From: Salinisphaera sp.
GTDB taxonomy: Bacteria > Pseudomonadota > Gammaproteobacteria > Nevskiales > Salinisphaeraceae
Length of the DNA: 64,000 nucleotides
Assembly: GCF_002729955.1 (NCBI RefSeq)
Contig: NZ_PBYA01000054.1
Location: 1 to 64,000 of the forward strand
Direction of reading: 5' to 3'
In this document: positions 9,377-24,615 of the stretch, in pieces
Position numbering within the stretch: the first letter of the stretch is position 1
Layout: every line of letters starts with the position of its first letter
The notes under the pieces: generated by a model
Database searches by the model: none
What the model saw: only the letters and a program-made list of their open reading frames with translations
Told to the model about the DNA's origin: nothing
Program-made: the position numbers and the translations under genes

Positions 9377-10417
9377 TTACCCGCGGATGAAGGGAGGGTA
9401 GGCGTCGAGGTCGCCGCGTAGGTGGCGTGCGAGCAACTGCGCCTGGATGCTGGGCACGAGTCCGAGCGGTACGCGCTCGTCTAGAAACGGATGGACGAGC
9501 TCTTCGCGTTTGCGTTCCTGGTAGGCCGTGAGCACGGTTTTACGTCCGTCTTCGGTGAGCAGCACTGCGCCGCTTTCCGCAACGGAGAAGTCGCGCGCCT
9601 TGAGCTGGCGCCGGTTGATCAGTGTAAGCACGAGACGGTCGGCAATCAGCGGACGAAACTCTTCGGCGAGATCGAGCGCCAGGCTGGGGCGGCCGGGCCG
9701 GTCGCGGTGCAGAAAGCCGACCGCCGTATCCAGGCCAGTCTGTTCAAGCGCGGAGCGACAGTCGTGTGTGAGTAGGGTGTAGACAAACGAGAGCGCGGCA
9801 TTCACTCGATCACGCGGCGGTCGCCGATTGCGCCCGGAAAATTCGAACGCGGGGTCGTCACGATTGATCAGCGCTGGAAAGCTGGCGAAGTAGCGCTGGG
9901 CAGCTTCGCCTTCGAACCCGCGCAACACATCCGCATCTTGAGCATCGAGTAGTTTGTTTCTGATGCGCTCAAGCGTGCGGATCGTTGTGTCGAGTGCCTT
10001 GCGCTGATTGTCGCTTAGCTGTTTGGCTCGATCGCGTCTTTGTCGGTGCGCGACCGCGCGCTGGTTATGAATCTTGCCGATCAACAGATTGCGGATGACG
10101 GGCACGCATGTGCTCGGGTCATCGGTTGCGCGGTACTGGGCGCGGCGCAACAGAACGTTACCGGAGACCGGACCTTCGACACGTGCCTGGAATCGGCCGT
10201 TCGGCGTGAAGTAGCTGATCGCGATGCCTTGTTCGCAGCAATACGCCATGAGCGGCGGGGAGACCAGCGTGCGCCCAAAACAGACCAGGGATTCGAGCAT
10301 ATGGGCGGGCAGGCGGCCGCGCTCTTTGCCTTCGATCATCATGACGATATTGGCGCCGTCCTTCTTGAGCCAGGCACCTTCGCTCGTTACGTAAAGCGTG
10401 TTGAGTAGCTTTCTCAT
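9377..10417 (-). CDS. cas1: CRISPR-associated integrase Cas1 (subtype I-C)
   Basis: Cas1 catalyses the two transesterifications that integrate prespacers. The protein has 346 residues, the usual I-C length. The N-terminal beta domain (MRKLLNTLYVTSEGAWL) is followed by the helical catalytic domain. The metal-binding triad can be placed at E169 (GFEGEAAQRYF), H237 (VGFLHRDRPGRPSL) and D249 (LALDLAEEFRP). The start ATG overlaps the cas4 stop by four bases (ATGA), indicating translational coupling. Nothing is truncated, so adaptation should be functional. Confidence 0.98.
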   Translation of the reverse strand: MRKLLNTLYVTSEGAWLKKDGANIVMMIEGKERGRLPAHMLESLVCFGRTLVSPPLMAYCCEQGIAISYFTPNGRFQARVEGPVSGNVLLRRAQYRATDDPSTCVPVIRNLLIGKIHNQRAVAHRQRRDRAKQLSDNQRKALDTTIRTLERIRNKLLDAQDADVLRGFEGEAAQRYFASFPALINRDDPAFEFSGRNRRPPRDRVNAALSFVYTLLTHDCRSALEQTGLDTAVGFLHRDRPGRPSLALDLAEEFRPLIADRLVLTLINRRQLKARDFSVAESGAVLLTEDGRKTVLTAYQERKREELVHPFLDERVPLGLVPSIQAQLLARHLRGDLDAYPPFIRG

Positions 10418-11049
10418 GGGCGCGGCGTTAGCTGCTCAGATAGCCAATGTGCAACGCTTTTATGCGCGGACATGGCCCGTGGCCGGCAATCGTCGATCAG
10501 CGAGCAGCGATCGCATTTTTTTGCGTCGTAGATCGCGCGGGGTGTTTTGCCTTGGGCAAGCAATTGGGCCGTTTCGTGGGCGGTGTTTTCGGTGAGCGTG
10601 CGTAGCGTGGAGTCGAAGACGATGTCCTTGCGGCGCTTGGTCTGGCCATAGAAAAGCGCGCCGTTTTCGATCGTGACACCGAGCATTTCTTCCAGACAGA
10701 GTGCCTGGGCGCACAACTGTACTTCGTCGGCGCGGTGGGCCTTGGGCCGACCGCGTTTGTACTCGATCGGTCGGACGATAGGCTGTTCGCTCGTGTCATC
10801 GAACTCGACGACATCGGCATAGCCGATCAGGCCCAATGTTTCGTGCGCCAGCGGCAACGCCATGGCGGTATGCACGCCGCGGCGTTGTTCGTGGCCGTAG
10901 CGATCCGCGCGCTCATGTAATAGCCGACCTTCGGCAGTATGACGGTTTTCCTGCCAGATGCGCTCGATATGGATGAGCGCGCACTGACGGTCACAGTACA
11001 GATAGTGCTGCAGCGCCGAGATCGGCACCGTGATGCCCGTTTCGCTCAT
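10414..11049 (-). CDS. cas4: CRISPR-associated exonuclease Cas4
   Basis: Cas4 is a RecB-like nuclease with an iron-sulfur cluster that trims prespacers and helps select those with a correct PAM and orientation. This 211-residue protein has cluster cysteines C19 and C23 near the N-terminus and C179, C182 and C188 near the C-terminus. The nuclease residues are D79 (GYADVV), E96 and K98 (PIEYKRG) and Q111 in the following QLCAQALCLEE helix. It sits between cas7c and cas1, the canonical I-C position, overlapping cas1 by four bases. Confidence 0.97.
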   Translation of the reverse strand: MSETGITVPISALQHYLYCDRQCALIHIERIWQENRHTAEGRLLHERADRYGHEQRRGVHTAMALPLAHETLGLIGYADVVEFDDTSEQPIVRPIEYKRGRPKAHRADEVQLCAQALCLEEMLGVTIENGALFYGQTKRRKDIVFDSTLRTLTENTAHETAQLLAQGKTPRAIYDAKKCDRCSLIDDCRPRAMSAHKSVAHWLSEQLTPRP

Positions 11050-11056
11050 GGCTCAA

Positions 11057-11922
11057 CTAGAGCATTTCCTCGACTGCAACGCCGTCGGGCAAATTATCGC
11101 GGTCGATGGTCACGGTGTAATCGGCATAGTGACGAGCCGGCGTATTGGCTTCGCCTTCGACACGACCGACGTGAACTCGGTCGAATAGCGTATGCGCCGG
11201 AGCGTTGCCCAGGGCATTGTCGTGCTTGAACACAATGAGTTTGCGTGCCGACATTTCGCCGCGCGCGGCCGAACGATCATGCTCGAACATGTTGATTAGC
11301 GCACGCCAGAGCAGGCTTAGGTCGTCGTCGGAAAACCCGGTACGCTCGGCCAGCTTGGCCGATACATAGCCATGCGCGCGATAGAGGCCATAGGGCACGA
11401 TATGTTTACGGCCCATGGTGCGTTCTTTCTCTAGATCCTTTTCATTCGTGACGGCCATCCGGGTGATCGACACCTCCATGGGCACGACCGGGTCGATGGA
11501 ATTGGCAAAGGCCATCTGAACTGGCCCGCGTACCTGGCCCGAGTTGACCTCGGTGGTCATGACGGCACCGAACGTCCGCACGTCGAAGAAATTGCCACAC
11601 ATCCAGGCGGTCAGTTCGCGTGCCTTGGCAACGTCCTTTGGGAGCTTCTTGGGTTCTGGCTTGATATCGAGTGCGTTGTAAGCCTTCTTGTGCTGGTCGT
11701 TGAGGACTGATTTTTCCTGCATGTAGATCGCGTAACCGGGCGTGTCCTCCTGTTCGAGTTCCACGTAGTTACGGATCTTGCGCTTGAGGCAGACGTCGGT
11801 GACCAGCCCCTGATTGGTTTCCGGATCCAGCCGCGGCATGTTGCCGGCGTCGGGGTCGCCGTTGGGGTTGCCGTTGGTTACGTCGAACAGCAGCACGAAT
11901 TCATAGCGGTTGGCGATGGCGG

Positions 11923-11926
<4 letters not shown>
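11057..11926 (-). CDS. cas7: Type I-C Cascade backbone protein Cas7c (Csd2)
   Basis: Cas7c polymerises along the crRNA to form the backbone of the I-C effector complex. The 289-residue protein starts with the RRM-like strand [19 protein letters not shown], the family signature, followed by the [10 protein letters not shown] loop. [11 protein letters not shown] and [18 protein letters not shown] in the middle are typical of Csd2. The ATG overlaps the cas8c stop by four bases; cas4 begins only 7 bp after its stop. No frameshift or missing segment is apparent. Confidence 0.97.
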
Positions 11927-16692
<4,766 letters not shown>

Positions 16693-16797
16693 GCCAGCCC
16701 CCTTATCGCCAACGCTCAGTTGCCACCGGAGCAGCCGAAGGCCGCGCAGAGAACCCGAAGCGCGGCAGCGCTTTGGGCGGTCAACTGCAGCGCCTCG

Positions 16798-17109
16798 TTA
16801 TGCTCTATTCCCATCGAATAAATACCGGCTGGTCTGCATGGCGCCATGAAAGACGCCTAATATGTCGATATCGCCATTGTGCTTGATCAAATAAACGATT
16901 CGATAGTGACCGTACAGCAGAATCCGAATATCTCGGTTTTCTACTCTTTCGTATCTATGCCCAATTTCTGGGTGCGATATCAGCACTTGCGCTCGTTCAT
17001 ATATCCCATTGACGACCGACGCTGCGGCCGATGGGTTATCTTGCGATATGTAGTCGTAGATATCACGTAGCCAAAGCCCGGCTTCGCGCGTCCAGTTTAT
17101 TGTTGCCAA
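16798..17109 (-). CDS. RelE/ParE-family toxin
   Basis: The 103-residue protein has the RelE/ParE fold pattern: an N-terminal helical hairpin with WLRDIYDYISQDNPSAA, then strands ending in RILLYGHYRIVYLIKHNGDIDILGVFHG, the usual C-terminal block of ParE-type toxins. Members either inhibit gyrase or cleave mRNA; which applies here cannot be told. It starts 13 bp inside the preceding antitoxin gene and ends 105 bp before cas3, on the same strand. Read-through from this pair into the cas operon is possible. Confidence 0.85.
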   Translation of the reverse strand: MATINWTREAGLWLRDIYDYISQDNPSAAASVVNGIYERAQVLISHPEIGHRYERVENRDIRILLYGHYRIVYLIKHNGDIDILGVFHGAMQTSRYLFDGNRA

Positions 17110-17282
17110 AACTTGATCCGATGCTGCATTTCATCGTTCGATATCGTTTTGCCGTCATCGGAATCGGCTATTCCCCGCTGCACCATCAACTCGAAAGCAA
17201 GCTCGCGTATCAGCTCTTCCTTAGAGGTATCGGCCGGTTGCGCTGCAAGGAATTGCTCTAGGTCTTCTTTAGCGGTGGCCAT
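17097..17282 (-). CDS. Putative cognate antitoxin of ParE-like toxin
   Basis: This 61-residue acidic-to-neutral protein precedes the toxin and overlaps it by 13 bp, the standard antitoxin-first order. The sequence has helical segments (KEELIRELAFELMVQRG) and a C-terminal region rich in charged residues, but no DNA-binding domain I can name. Its small size, position and coupling support antitoxin function; homology alone is weak. The immediate upstream region (17283-17326) should carry the promoter, before a MITE-like element. Confidence 0.7.
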   Translation of the reverse strand: MATAKEDLEQFLAAQPADTSKEELIRELAFELMVQRGIADSDDGKTISNDEMQHRIKFWQQ

Positions 17283-17326
17283 TGCACACTCCGGTATTGA
17301 ATCTCGACGAGCAGTTTAACTCCTAG

Positions 17327-17592
17327 GGCCTGTTGAGGTTTCATACGAGCGCCGCGTTGGTGTCCACAAATCGTGTCCTGCAAGGCGCGAGTCGAAGCAT
17401 CGTGGCGTGCCACGATCAAGACTCGCAACGCCGCAGGGCGCGATTTGCGGCCCAACCCTACGGGACAAGCGCTGTTTTGCGGCAATCCAGCGTTCTAGCA
17501 CGCTTGCGCAGAATCACTGCGCGGCGCGCGCTACGCCTCGTCTTGGCGCAAAACAGCGCTTGGCGCGGACTCGTATGAAACCTCAACAGGCC
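17327..17592. mobile_element. MITE-like palindromic element, 266 bp
   Basis: Perfect 23-bp terminal inverted repeats (17327-17349, starting GGCCTGTTGAGG, and 17570-17592) bound a 266-bp element without a credible gene. Inside are further inverted repeats: a perfect 15-bp pair (17466-17480 and 17548-17562, CAAGCGCTGTTTTGC), an 8-bp hairpin (17399-17406 with 17409-17416) nested in a 7-bp pair (17387-17393 with 17420-17426). The whole can fold into a branched structure. No clear target-site duplication is visible. It separates the antitoxin from the end of the alcohol dehydrogenase gene; the rest of that gap (17593-17719) shows nothing recognisable. Confidence 0.75.
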
Positions 17593-17719
17593 TTAGCAAC
17601 GGATAACATAACGCGTACTGATGGGGTGAAATTACGTGGCCGGGCCGGTTTTGTCGAAGCAGCGTCTAAATTAAAATCCGCGTCGCCGCTCGACCAGAGC
17701 CCGCGACCGCTGATCGGGC

Positions 17720-18901
17720 TCAAGGCTGCATGACCACCTTGATGCAGTTGTCGCGCCGGGCCTGGAACATGTCGTAGGCCTCGGGCGCCTCGTCCAGGCG
17801 CATGCGGTGGGTGATCACGAAGCTCGGGTCGATATCGCCGCGTTCGACATGATCCATCAACGGCTGCAGATAGTGCTGCACATGGGTCTGGCCGGTCTTG
17901 ATGGTGAGCGCCTTGTTCATCAGCGCACCCACCGGGATCTTGTCGGCAATGCCGCCATAAACGCCGGGAATGGATACCGTACCGGCCTTGCGACAAGCCA
18001 TGATCGCCTGGCGCAGCACGATCGGGCGCGCGGTCTCCATCTGCAGGCTCTGCTTGACGTTGTCGTACCAGTATTCGAGGCCCACGCCATGGGCTTCCAG
18101 GCCGACCGCGTCCACGCAGATGTCGGGTCCGCGCCCGGCGGTCATGTCCCGCAGGGCTTCGACGATTTGCAGCGTATTGCCGACGTCGCGCGGATTGAGG
18201 GTTTCGGCGCCGTGTTGCCTGGCGGCCATGTCGAGGCGTTCGTTGACGGTATCGATCGCGATCACACGGCCCGCACCGAGCATTTTGGCGCTGGCGATCG
18301 CGAACTGGCCGACCGGCCCGCAGCCCCAGATGGCCACCGTGTCGCCCGGCTGCATATCGCACTGGGCGATGGCCTGATAGCCGGTGGGGAAGATGTCGGT
18401 CAGAAACAGCGCCTGTTCGTCGGACACCGATTCCGGCACGACCATCGGGCCGACATCGGCATAGGGCACGCGCACATACTCCGCCTGGCCGCCCGCATAG
18501 CCGCCGAGGATATGGGTATAGCCGAACAGCCCGGAAGGCGACTGGCCCCACATCTTTTCGGCCACCCCGGCGTTCGGGTTGGAGTTGTCGCACAGCGAGT
18601 GATAGCCGCTGTCGCAGAAGAAACACTGGCCGCAGGCGATCGTGAACGGCACGACCACACGATTGCCGACGGTCAGGTTGGTGACCGCCGAGCCGAGTTC
18701 GACGACTTCGCCCATGAACTCGTGGCCGACGATATCGCCGGACTGCATGCCGGGCATGAAGCCGCCGTAGAGATGCAGATCGGAACCGCAGATGGCGGTC
18801 GAGGTCACCTTGATGATGGCGTCGCGCGGATTGAGAATCTGCGGGTCGGCCACGTTGTCGACGCGCATGTCCTGCGCGCCATGCCAGCATACGGCTTTCA
18901 T
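17720..18901 (-). CDS. Zinc-dependent alcohol dehydrogenase (MDR superfamily)
   Basis: This 393-residue medium-chain dehydrogenase/reductase should oxidise an alcohol or aldehyde adduct with NAD(P). Catalytic zinc ligands are C38 ([12 protein letters not shown]) and H60-E61 (GHEF). The structural zinc lobe has C90, C93, C96 and C104 ([11 protein letters not shown]). A Rossmann GxGxxG-type motif, WGCGPVGQ, follows near residue 190. The sequence resembles the formaldehyde-dehydrogenase-like subgroup, but substrate cannot be assigned. The ATG at 18901 overlaps the stop of the upstream SRPBCC gene by four bases, so the two are co-translated. Confidence 0.9.
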   Translation of the reverse strand: MKAVCWHGAQDMRVDNVADPQILNPRDAIIKVTSTAICGSDLHLYGGFMPGMQSGDIVGHEFMGEVVELGSAVTNLTVGNRVVVPFTIACGQCFFCDSGYHSLCDNSNPNAGVAEKMWGQSPSGLFGYTHILGGYAGGQAEYVRVPYADVGPMVVPESVSDEQALFLTDIFPTGYQAIAQCDMQPGDTVAIWGCGPVGQFAIASAKMLGAGRVIAIDTVNERLDMAARQHGAETLNPRDVGNTLQIVEALRDMTAGRGPDICVDAVGLEAHGVGLEYWYDNVKQSLQMETARPIVLRQAIMACRKAGTVSIPGVYGGIADKIPVGALMNKALTIKTGQTHVQHYLQPLMDHVERGDIDPSFVITHRMRLDEAPEAYDMFQARRDNCIKVVMQP

Positions 18902-19653
18902 CGGATGACTCCTTCGTGCGGCGTGGTGTGAATGGCCGCGGTCGGTACTTCGCCGGCCTCCATCACCTGTTTGAAATGTCGCAGATCCTCGCGCACCGCT
19001 TCGCGCGACAGGGCGTTGACGAAACCCAGCGGGGCGGCGGCCAGCAGGCCGTGCGGCAGCTCGTAGCGCAGCTTGAGTTCGACCTGGGTGCCGCGCCCGC
19101 CGGGCGCCGGGACGAACCGGATCTCGCCGGTCTGGGGTACGTCCGAGCCTTCGATGCTGCGCCAGGCGATCCGTTCGCCGGGTACGTCCTCGACGATTTC
19201 GGCCTCCCATTCGTAGGTGCCGCCCAGGGGTGTTTCGGCGTGCCAGCGCGAGCGGTCATCAGCAAGTATCTCGACCGCTGTAATCGAGGTCATGATCGCG
19301 GGCAGGCGCGTGAAATCGCGCCAGAAGTCGTATAGTTGTTCGCTCGGGCGGGCGATGGTGACGGCCGCCGAGAGTTCGAGCGGGCCGGCTCGATGGCCGG
19401 TCAGCGTGCGTTCGGCGCCTTGCATGAGCGAGCGTCCGGTGCCCTTGAGCCCGCGCCCGGTCGAGGCGCGATAGGCCAGATAGCCGCTGAACGCGCCCAG
19501 CGCCAGGCCGGAGAGGCCGCCGCGACGCATACCCACCATGAGCGAACCCACGCTTGCGGCCAGCGCTAGCGCGCGCTGTTTTTCGCGCTCTCTAGCGCTG
19601 TCCAGGTCTGAATCGTCGTTGCCGCGATAGTCGATCGGCCGGTGTGAGGTCAT
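18898..19653 (-). CDS. SRPBCC (START/polyketide cyclase-like) family protein
   Basis: The 251-residue protein has an N-terminal glycine-rich hydrophobic stretch (about residues 28-62, [19 protein letters not shown]) followed by an SRPBCC lipid/ligand-binding domain from about residue 92 ([20 protein letters not shown]) to 225. The pattern [16 protein letters not shown], then [19 protein letters not shown], is typical of the cyclase/dehydrase group. It is the first gene of a two-gene operon with the zinc alcohol dehydrogenase, coupled by ATGA. Such pairs recur in proteobacteria, but the shared function is not established to my knowledge. Confidence 0.85.
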   Translation of the reverse strand: MTSHRPIDYRGNDDSDLDSAREREKQRALALAASVGSLMVGMRRGGLSGLALGAFSGYLAYRASTGRGLKGTGRSLMQGAERTLTGHRAGPLELSAAVTIARPSEQLYDFWRDFTRLPAIMTSITAVEILADDRSRWHAETPLGGTYEWEAEIVEDVPGERIAWRSIEGSDVPQTGEIRFVPAPGGRGTQVELKLRYELPHGLLAAAPLGFVNALSREAVREDLRHFKQVMEAGEVPTAAIHTTPHEGVIR

Positions 19654-19884
19654 GCGCGCGCTCCATGCGATTGGCGAGCCTCAATGTAGCGCGCCGCGCG
19701 TGAGAACGCGTCGGTGGAAGTCCTGACATGATTTCGGCGTGGCCGGGGTTACACTCGGCTAGGGTTCGACTGGCTCACGCGTCGGTCGAATCACTCGAAT
19801 ACGGGCGGTCACGGCTTGCCGGGCGCTGGCTGGCGGGTGGGCCCGCCGATTTTGCAATGGCTCTGTAGAGCTCTGGGAGAGGTT

Positions 19885-20094
19885 ATGGATACGGGACTCG
19901 AACGCCGCAACGGCCGGCCGCTGACTGCATCGCGTGTCGTGGATGAAGTCTGTCGGCATCCGGTGATTACCGGCGCGGCTGTTGTGGGTACGGCGGTCGT
20001 ACTCGGCGCGCTGCTGCACTATGGTCCGGCGCCGCGCAGACGGCGCTCGCTTTTCGACCGGGTTCGCGCCTCGCTGCGCTCGCTGTTCGACTGA
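19885..20094 (+). CDS. Small predicted membrane protein, unknown
   Basis: A 69-residue protein with one probable transmembrane segment (about residues 29-46, TGAAVVGTAVVLGALLHY) and a basic C-terminus (RRRRSLFDRVRASLRSLFD) that looks amphipathic. I chose the ATG at 19885 because a good ribosome-binding site, GGGAGAGG, lies just upstream; a longer frame from 19816 lacks one. It is divergent from the SRPBCC gene and followed by a terminator at 20137. I do not recognise a family. Confidence 0.7.
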   Translation: MDTGLERRNGRPLTASRVVDEVCRHPVITGAAVVGTAVVLGALLHYGPAPRRRRSLFDRVRASLRSLFD

Positions 20095-20136
20095 CTGACG
20101 CGATCCGCTCGTGCTGTCCGGCTGAAGCCGAGAACG

Positions 20137-20172
20137 AAAAAGCCCCGGCCGAATAATCGACCGGGGCTTTTT
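20137..20172. terminator. Bidirectional intrinsic terminator
   Basis: A 12-bp stem (AAAAAGCCCCGG at 20137-20148 with CCGGGGCTTTTT at 20161-20172) gives an A-run before and a T-run after the GC stem on each strand. It serves the small plus-strand gene ending at 20094 and the minus-strand ettA ending at 20196. Confidence 0.9.
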
Positions 20173-20195
20173 CGTGCCGTTGAGGCAGTGGGCAA

Positions 20196-21857
<1,662 letters not shown>

Positions 21858-22100
21858 GGTTTCGCGGGCCTGTGTCAAAGGGTCGTCAGTGTAAGCCAAC
21901 ACGCGGTGCGACTGAATGCCGAATCAGCGCAATCGCGCGGGGATTATGTATCCGGGCAAATATCCTTATTCCGGATCAGTCTAAGAAAGCGTCTTTAAAA
22001 TAACGCAATCACGCTTATCATAAGCGCCATTCGTCGTCGCGCGCTGCGATGCGCCGCTCGTGGCGTGCGTCGCGCGAACCAATTCAAACGAGGTAGCAGC

Positions 22101-22730
22101 ATGCAAGTCGATGTCGCCAAAGCCAATGCCGAACTCGCCGGCAAGCATCCCAAGGAAATCGTCGAATGGGCGGTGGGCCTCGGTGGCAAGACCATCGTCA
22201 CCACCAACTTCGGCCCGGACGAGGCGGTGATCCTGCATCTGGCGACCCAGGTCCAGCCGGATATGGACGTAGTCTGGATCGATTCCGGCTATGCCACGCG
22301 CAAGACCTACCTGTTCGCCGAAAAGCTCATCGAAGACCTCAAGCTGAACATTCACGTGTTCAACCCGCTGTCCTCGGCGGCCCGTCGCGATGCGCTCATG
22401 GGCATTCCGGACGTGGACGATCCGCAGCACGAAGAGTTCACCCGTCAGGTCAAGCTGGAGCCGTTCGGTCGGGCCATGGAAGCGATGGCGCCGGACGTGT
22501 GGCTGACCGCCGTACGTCGCGACCAGACGGAATTCCGCAAGAACATGGATATCGTCTCCCAGGACAAGCCGGGCGGCGTGGTCAAGGTCGCGCCGGTGCT
22601 TGAATGGACCGCCGACGACATGGCGGCCTATCGCGAGAAGCACGGCCTGCCCAACGAAACCAACTACTACGATCCGACCAAGGTGCTGGGTAACCGCGAA
22701 TGCGGCCTGCATAACCGCTTTACGGCATAG
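22101..22730 (+). CDS. cysH: Phosphoadenosine phosphosulfate reductase CysH
   Basis: CysH reduces PAPS to sulfite with thioredoxin or glutaredoxin in assimilatory sulfate reduction. The 209-residue protein has the PP-loop-like N-terminal half with TTNFGPDEAVILHL and DVVWIDSGYATRKTY, and the catalytic cysteine near the C-terminus (C201 in RECGLHNRF). The cysteine pairs that bind the 4Fe-4S cluster of APS reductases are absent, favouring PAPS as substrate. The ATG at 22101 follows a GAGGT site. The gene stands alone with a terminator after it; other cys genes are not in the window. Confidence 0.92.
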   Translation: MQVDVAKANAELAGKHPKEIVEWAVGLGGKTIVTTNFGPDEAVILHLATQVQPDMDVVWIDSGYATRKTYLFAEKLIEDLKLNIHVFNPLSSAARRDALMGIPDVDDPQHEEFTRQVKLEPFGRAMEAMAPDVWLTAVRRDQTEFRKNMDIVSQDKPGGVVKVAPVLEWTADDMAAYREKHGLPNETNYYDPTKVLGNRECGLHNRFTA

Positions 22731-22775
22731 TCGGGTCTTTAAAGCGCCGCTGTACTAGCGGCGTACAACGAAAAA

Positions 22776-22806
22776 GGTCGCAGGCGTTTCGCCTGCGGCC
22801 TTTTTT
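22776..22806 (+). terminator. Intrinsic terminator after cysH
   Basis: A stem built on GCAGGCG / CGCCTGC with a 3-nt loop, extended by GG/CC pairs, is followed by TTTTTT (22801-22806). It lies 45 bp after the cysH stop in the plus orientation. Confidence 0.9.
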
Positions 22807-22902
22807 GTGCGCACTCGATCAGGGATACGAACCGGCACGTGTGTTGACGCGCCGATTCCGTCAGCTAATCCGTCTTTCGTGCGTCTACGCGTTTCGTCGC
22901 GT

Positions 22903-24588
22903 CCCAGGCTGTGTGAAAACGCGTGAGTTAGCGTACTTTTCCCCATCAGCTGCCTATGTCAGGCGCTAAGGGCTCCGCGTGGCGGCCACGGTTCAGAGTG
23001 ATCGCAACGCAGGCCTGTGACTTCATCATGCCCGGAGGCGCCTCAGGCCGCTTCGAAGGCGCCGTTTAAAGGGAACGAGCACGCTCAGGCAGCCATTGCC
23101 CGCATCAACGGCCCGATCCCGACGATTCGCATCACGCGTTTCAGATTGTAGGCCAGCACATGCAGACTCATTTCCGTTCGCACATGCGCGAGCGTGCGCA
23201 TCAGGAAGTGTGTTGAGCCCATCCAGTACTTGAGCGTGCCGAAGGGATGCTCGACCGTCTGTCGCCGTATCCGCATCAGATTCGGATCCTGATCCAGGCG
23301 TTGCTGCATGGTTTCGAGCACTGACTCGTGCTCCCATCGCTTGACGCGGCGTTGCGCCGCCGACGTGCACTGCGCCTTGATCGCACACGTCTCGCAGGCT
23401 GAGCTCCAGTAGCAATGGAGCGTCTGGCCTTTCTCCACCGTGGTAAAGCGCCAGACCAAGGTCTGATTGGCCGGGCAACGATAGGTGTCGCTATCGGGTT
23501 CGTAGATGAAGTCGCGCTTACCGAACCGGCCTTGGGCCTGGCTGTTAGAGGTCTGCGGCTTGGGCACGTGAACCTGGATGCCGGCCCTCTCGCAGGCCAC
23601 GATCTGTTCGCCGTTGAAGTAACCGCGGTCGGCGACCGCGGCCAGGGTATCGGTCTGCATGACTGAGCGGGCTCGATCCGCCATCGGCTGCAGCTGCGAG
23701 CGATCGTGGCCGACGTTGGTGACCTCGTGATCCACGATCAGATGGTGTTCGGCATCGACAGTCGATTGGACGTTGTAGCCCACCATCCCCGAGCCCTTGC
23801 CGCCCGTCGCTATGGAGCGTGCGTCTGGATCAGTCAATGAGATCTGTTGGTCGGGCGCTGCTGCTACGGCCTTCGCCATTGCCTGCATGCGCTGCATTTC
23901 CGATCGCAGCGTGTCGATCTTGTCTCGAAGTTTTGTTGCCCGGGCTTCGGTGGTATCACTCTGACGCTGACGGTCGGCGCTTTCGAGTTCTGACAGGTAG
24001 CGCGCGACACTGGCTTCGATCTGCTCGATGCGTCGCTTGACCTTGGCGCGGGTGAAATTGCGATCGCGGCTATTAACAGCTTTGAACTTGCTGCCGTCGA
24101 TGGCCACCAGCGCTTGCGAGAACAGGTCGAGACGACGGCACAGCATCACGAACTCGCGGCATACGCGTTGGATCGATGGGCCATTGTTACGGCGGAAGTC
24201 CGCGATTGTCTTGAAGTCGGGCGCCAGACGACCGGTCAACCACATGAGCTCTATGTTGCGTTGAGCCTCGCGTTCCAGTCGTCGGCTGGATTGCACACGG
24301 TTTAGGTACCCGTAGATATAGATCTTGAGCATCGTGGCAGGGTGATAGCCGGGCCGCCCGGTGACTTGGGCGACAACGCCTTCAAAGCCCAGATCGGTGA
24401 GGTCGAGGTTATCAACGAAGACATCAATCACTCGGACTGGATTGTCCTCGGTAACGTAGTCGTCGAGGCTTGCCGGCAGCAGAGCGCTCTGCGCGCGGTC
24501 ATCACCAGTCACGAAACGACTCATCAAGCACTCCGCCAATAGCCTGAGAGAAGTTTAGCCGGTGGGAGCGTTTTCACACAGCCTGGGC
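22903..24588 (-). mobile_element. Insertion sequence of the IS1182 type
   Basis: A 1,686-bp element is bounded by perfect 20-bp inverted repeats (22903-22922 and 24569-24588, outer end CCCAGGCTGTGTG) and carries one intact transposase gene. Flanking bases do not show an obvious target duplication, perhaps because it has decayed or the tip is a base or two off. It sits in the space between the cysH terminator and the mltF end and disrupts no gene I can see. Confidence 0.93.
23085..24524 (-). CDS. IS1182-family DDE transposase
   Basis: The 479-residue transposase starts with the InsH-like N-terminal region (residues about 12-110, GRPGYHPATMLKIYIYGY and FKTIADFRRNN). The DDE catalytic residues appear at D143 (AIDGSKFKAVN), D299 (AVADRGYFNG) and E425 (VEHPFGTLKYWMG). 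A cysteine cluster (C350, C377, C380, C386) typical of this family precedes the last acidic residue. ATG 24524 has GGAG seven bases upstream; an upstream in-frame TTG is less likely. The frame is uninterrupted, so the element may be active. Confidence 0.93.
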   Translation of the reverse strand: MSRFVTGDDRAQSALLPASLDDYVTEDNPVRVIDVFVDNLDLTDLGFEGVVAQVTGRPGYHPATMLKIYIYGYLNRVQSSRRLEREAQRNIELMWLTGRLAPDFKTIADFRRNNGPSIQRVCREFVMLCRRLDLFSQALVAIDGSKFKAVNSRDRNFTRAKVKRRIEQIEASVARYLSELESADRQRQSDTTEARATKLRDKIDTLRSEMQRMQAMAKAVAAAPDQQISLTDPDARSIATGGKGSGMVGYNVQSTVDAEHHLIVDHEVTNVGHDRSQLQPMADRARSVMQTDTLAAVADRGYFNGEQIVACERAGIQVHVPKPQTSNSQAQGRFGKRDFIYEPDSDTYRCPANQTLVWRFTTVEKGQTLHCYWSSACETCAIKAQCTSAAQRRVKRWEHESVLETMQQRLDQDPNLMRIRRQTVEHPFGTLKYWMGSTHFLMRTLAHVRTEMSLHVLAYNLKRVMRIVGIGPLMRAMAA

Positions 24589-24615
24589 CATTTGCGGACT
24601 GTCGTCTGCAAGCGA

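Noticed and set aside
17333-17733. Open frames inside and beside the MITE-like element
   Set aside because: They follow the palindromic sequence, lack ribosome-binding sites and have no recognisable protein features.
18902-19210. N-terminal extension of the alcohol dehydrogenase by 103 residues
   Set aside because: The extension is arginine-rich out-of-frame reading of the SRPBCC gene; homology begins at MKAVCWHG.
22101-22730. APS reductase instead of PAPS reductase
   Set aside because: The paired cysteines that bind the 4Fe-4S cluster in APS reductases are missing.
22893-24598. Target-site duplication of the IS1182-type element
   Set aside because: Flanking bases on the two sides do not match at any tested length.
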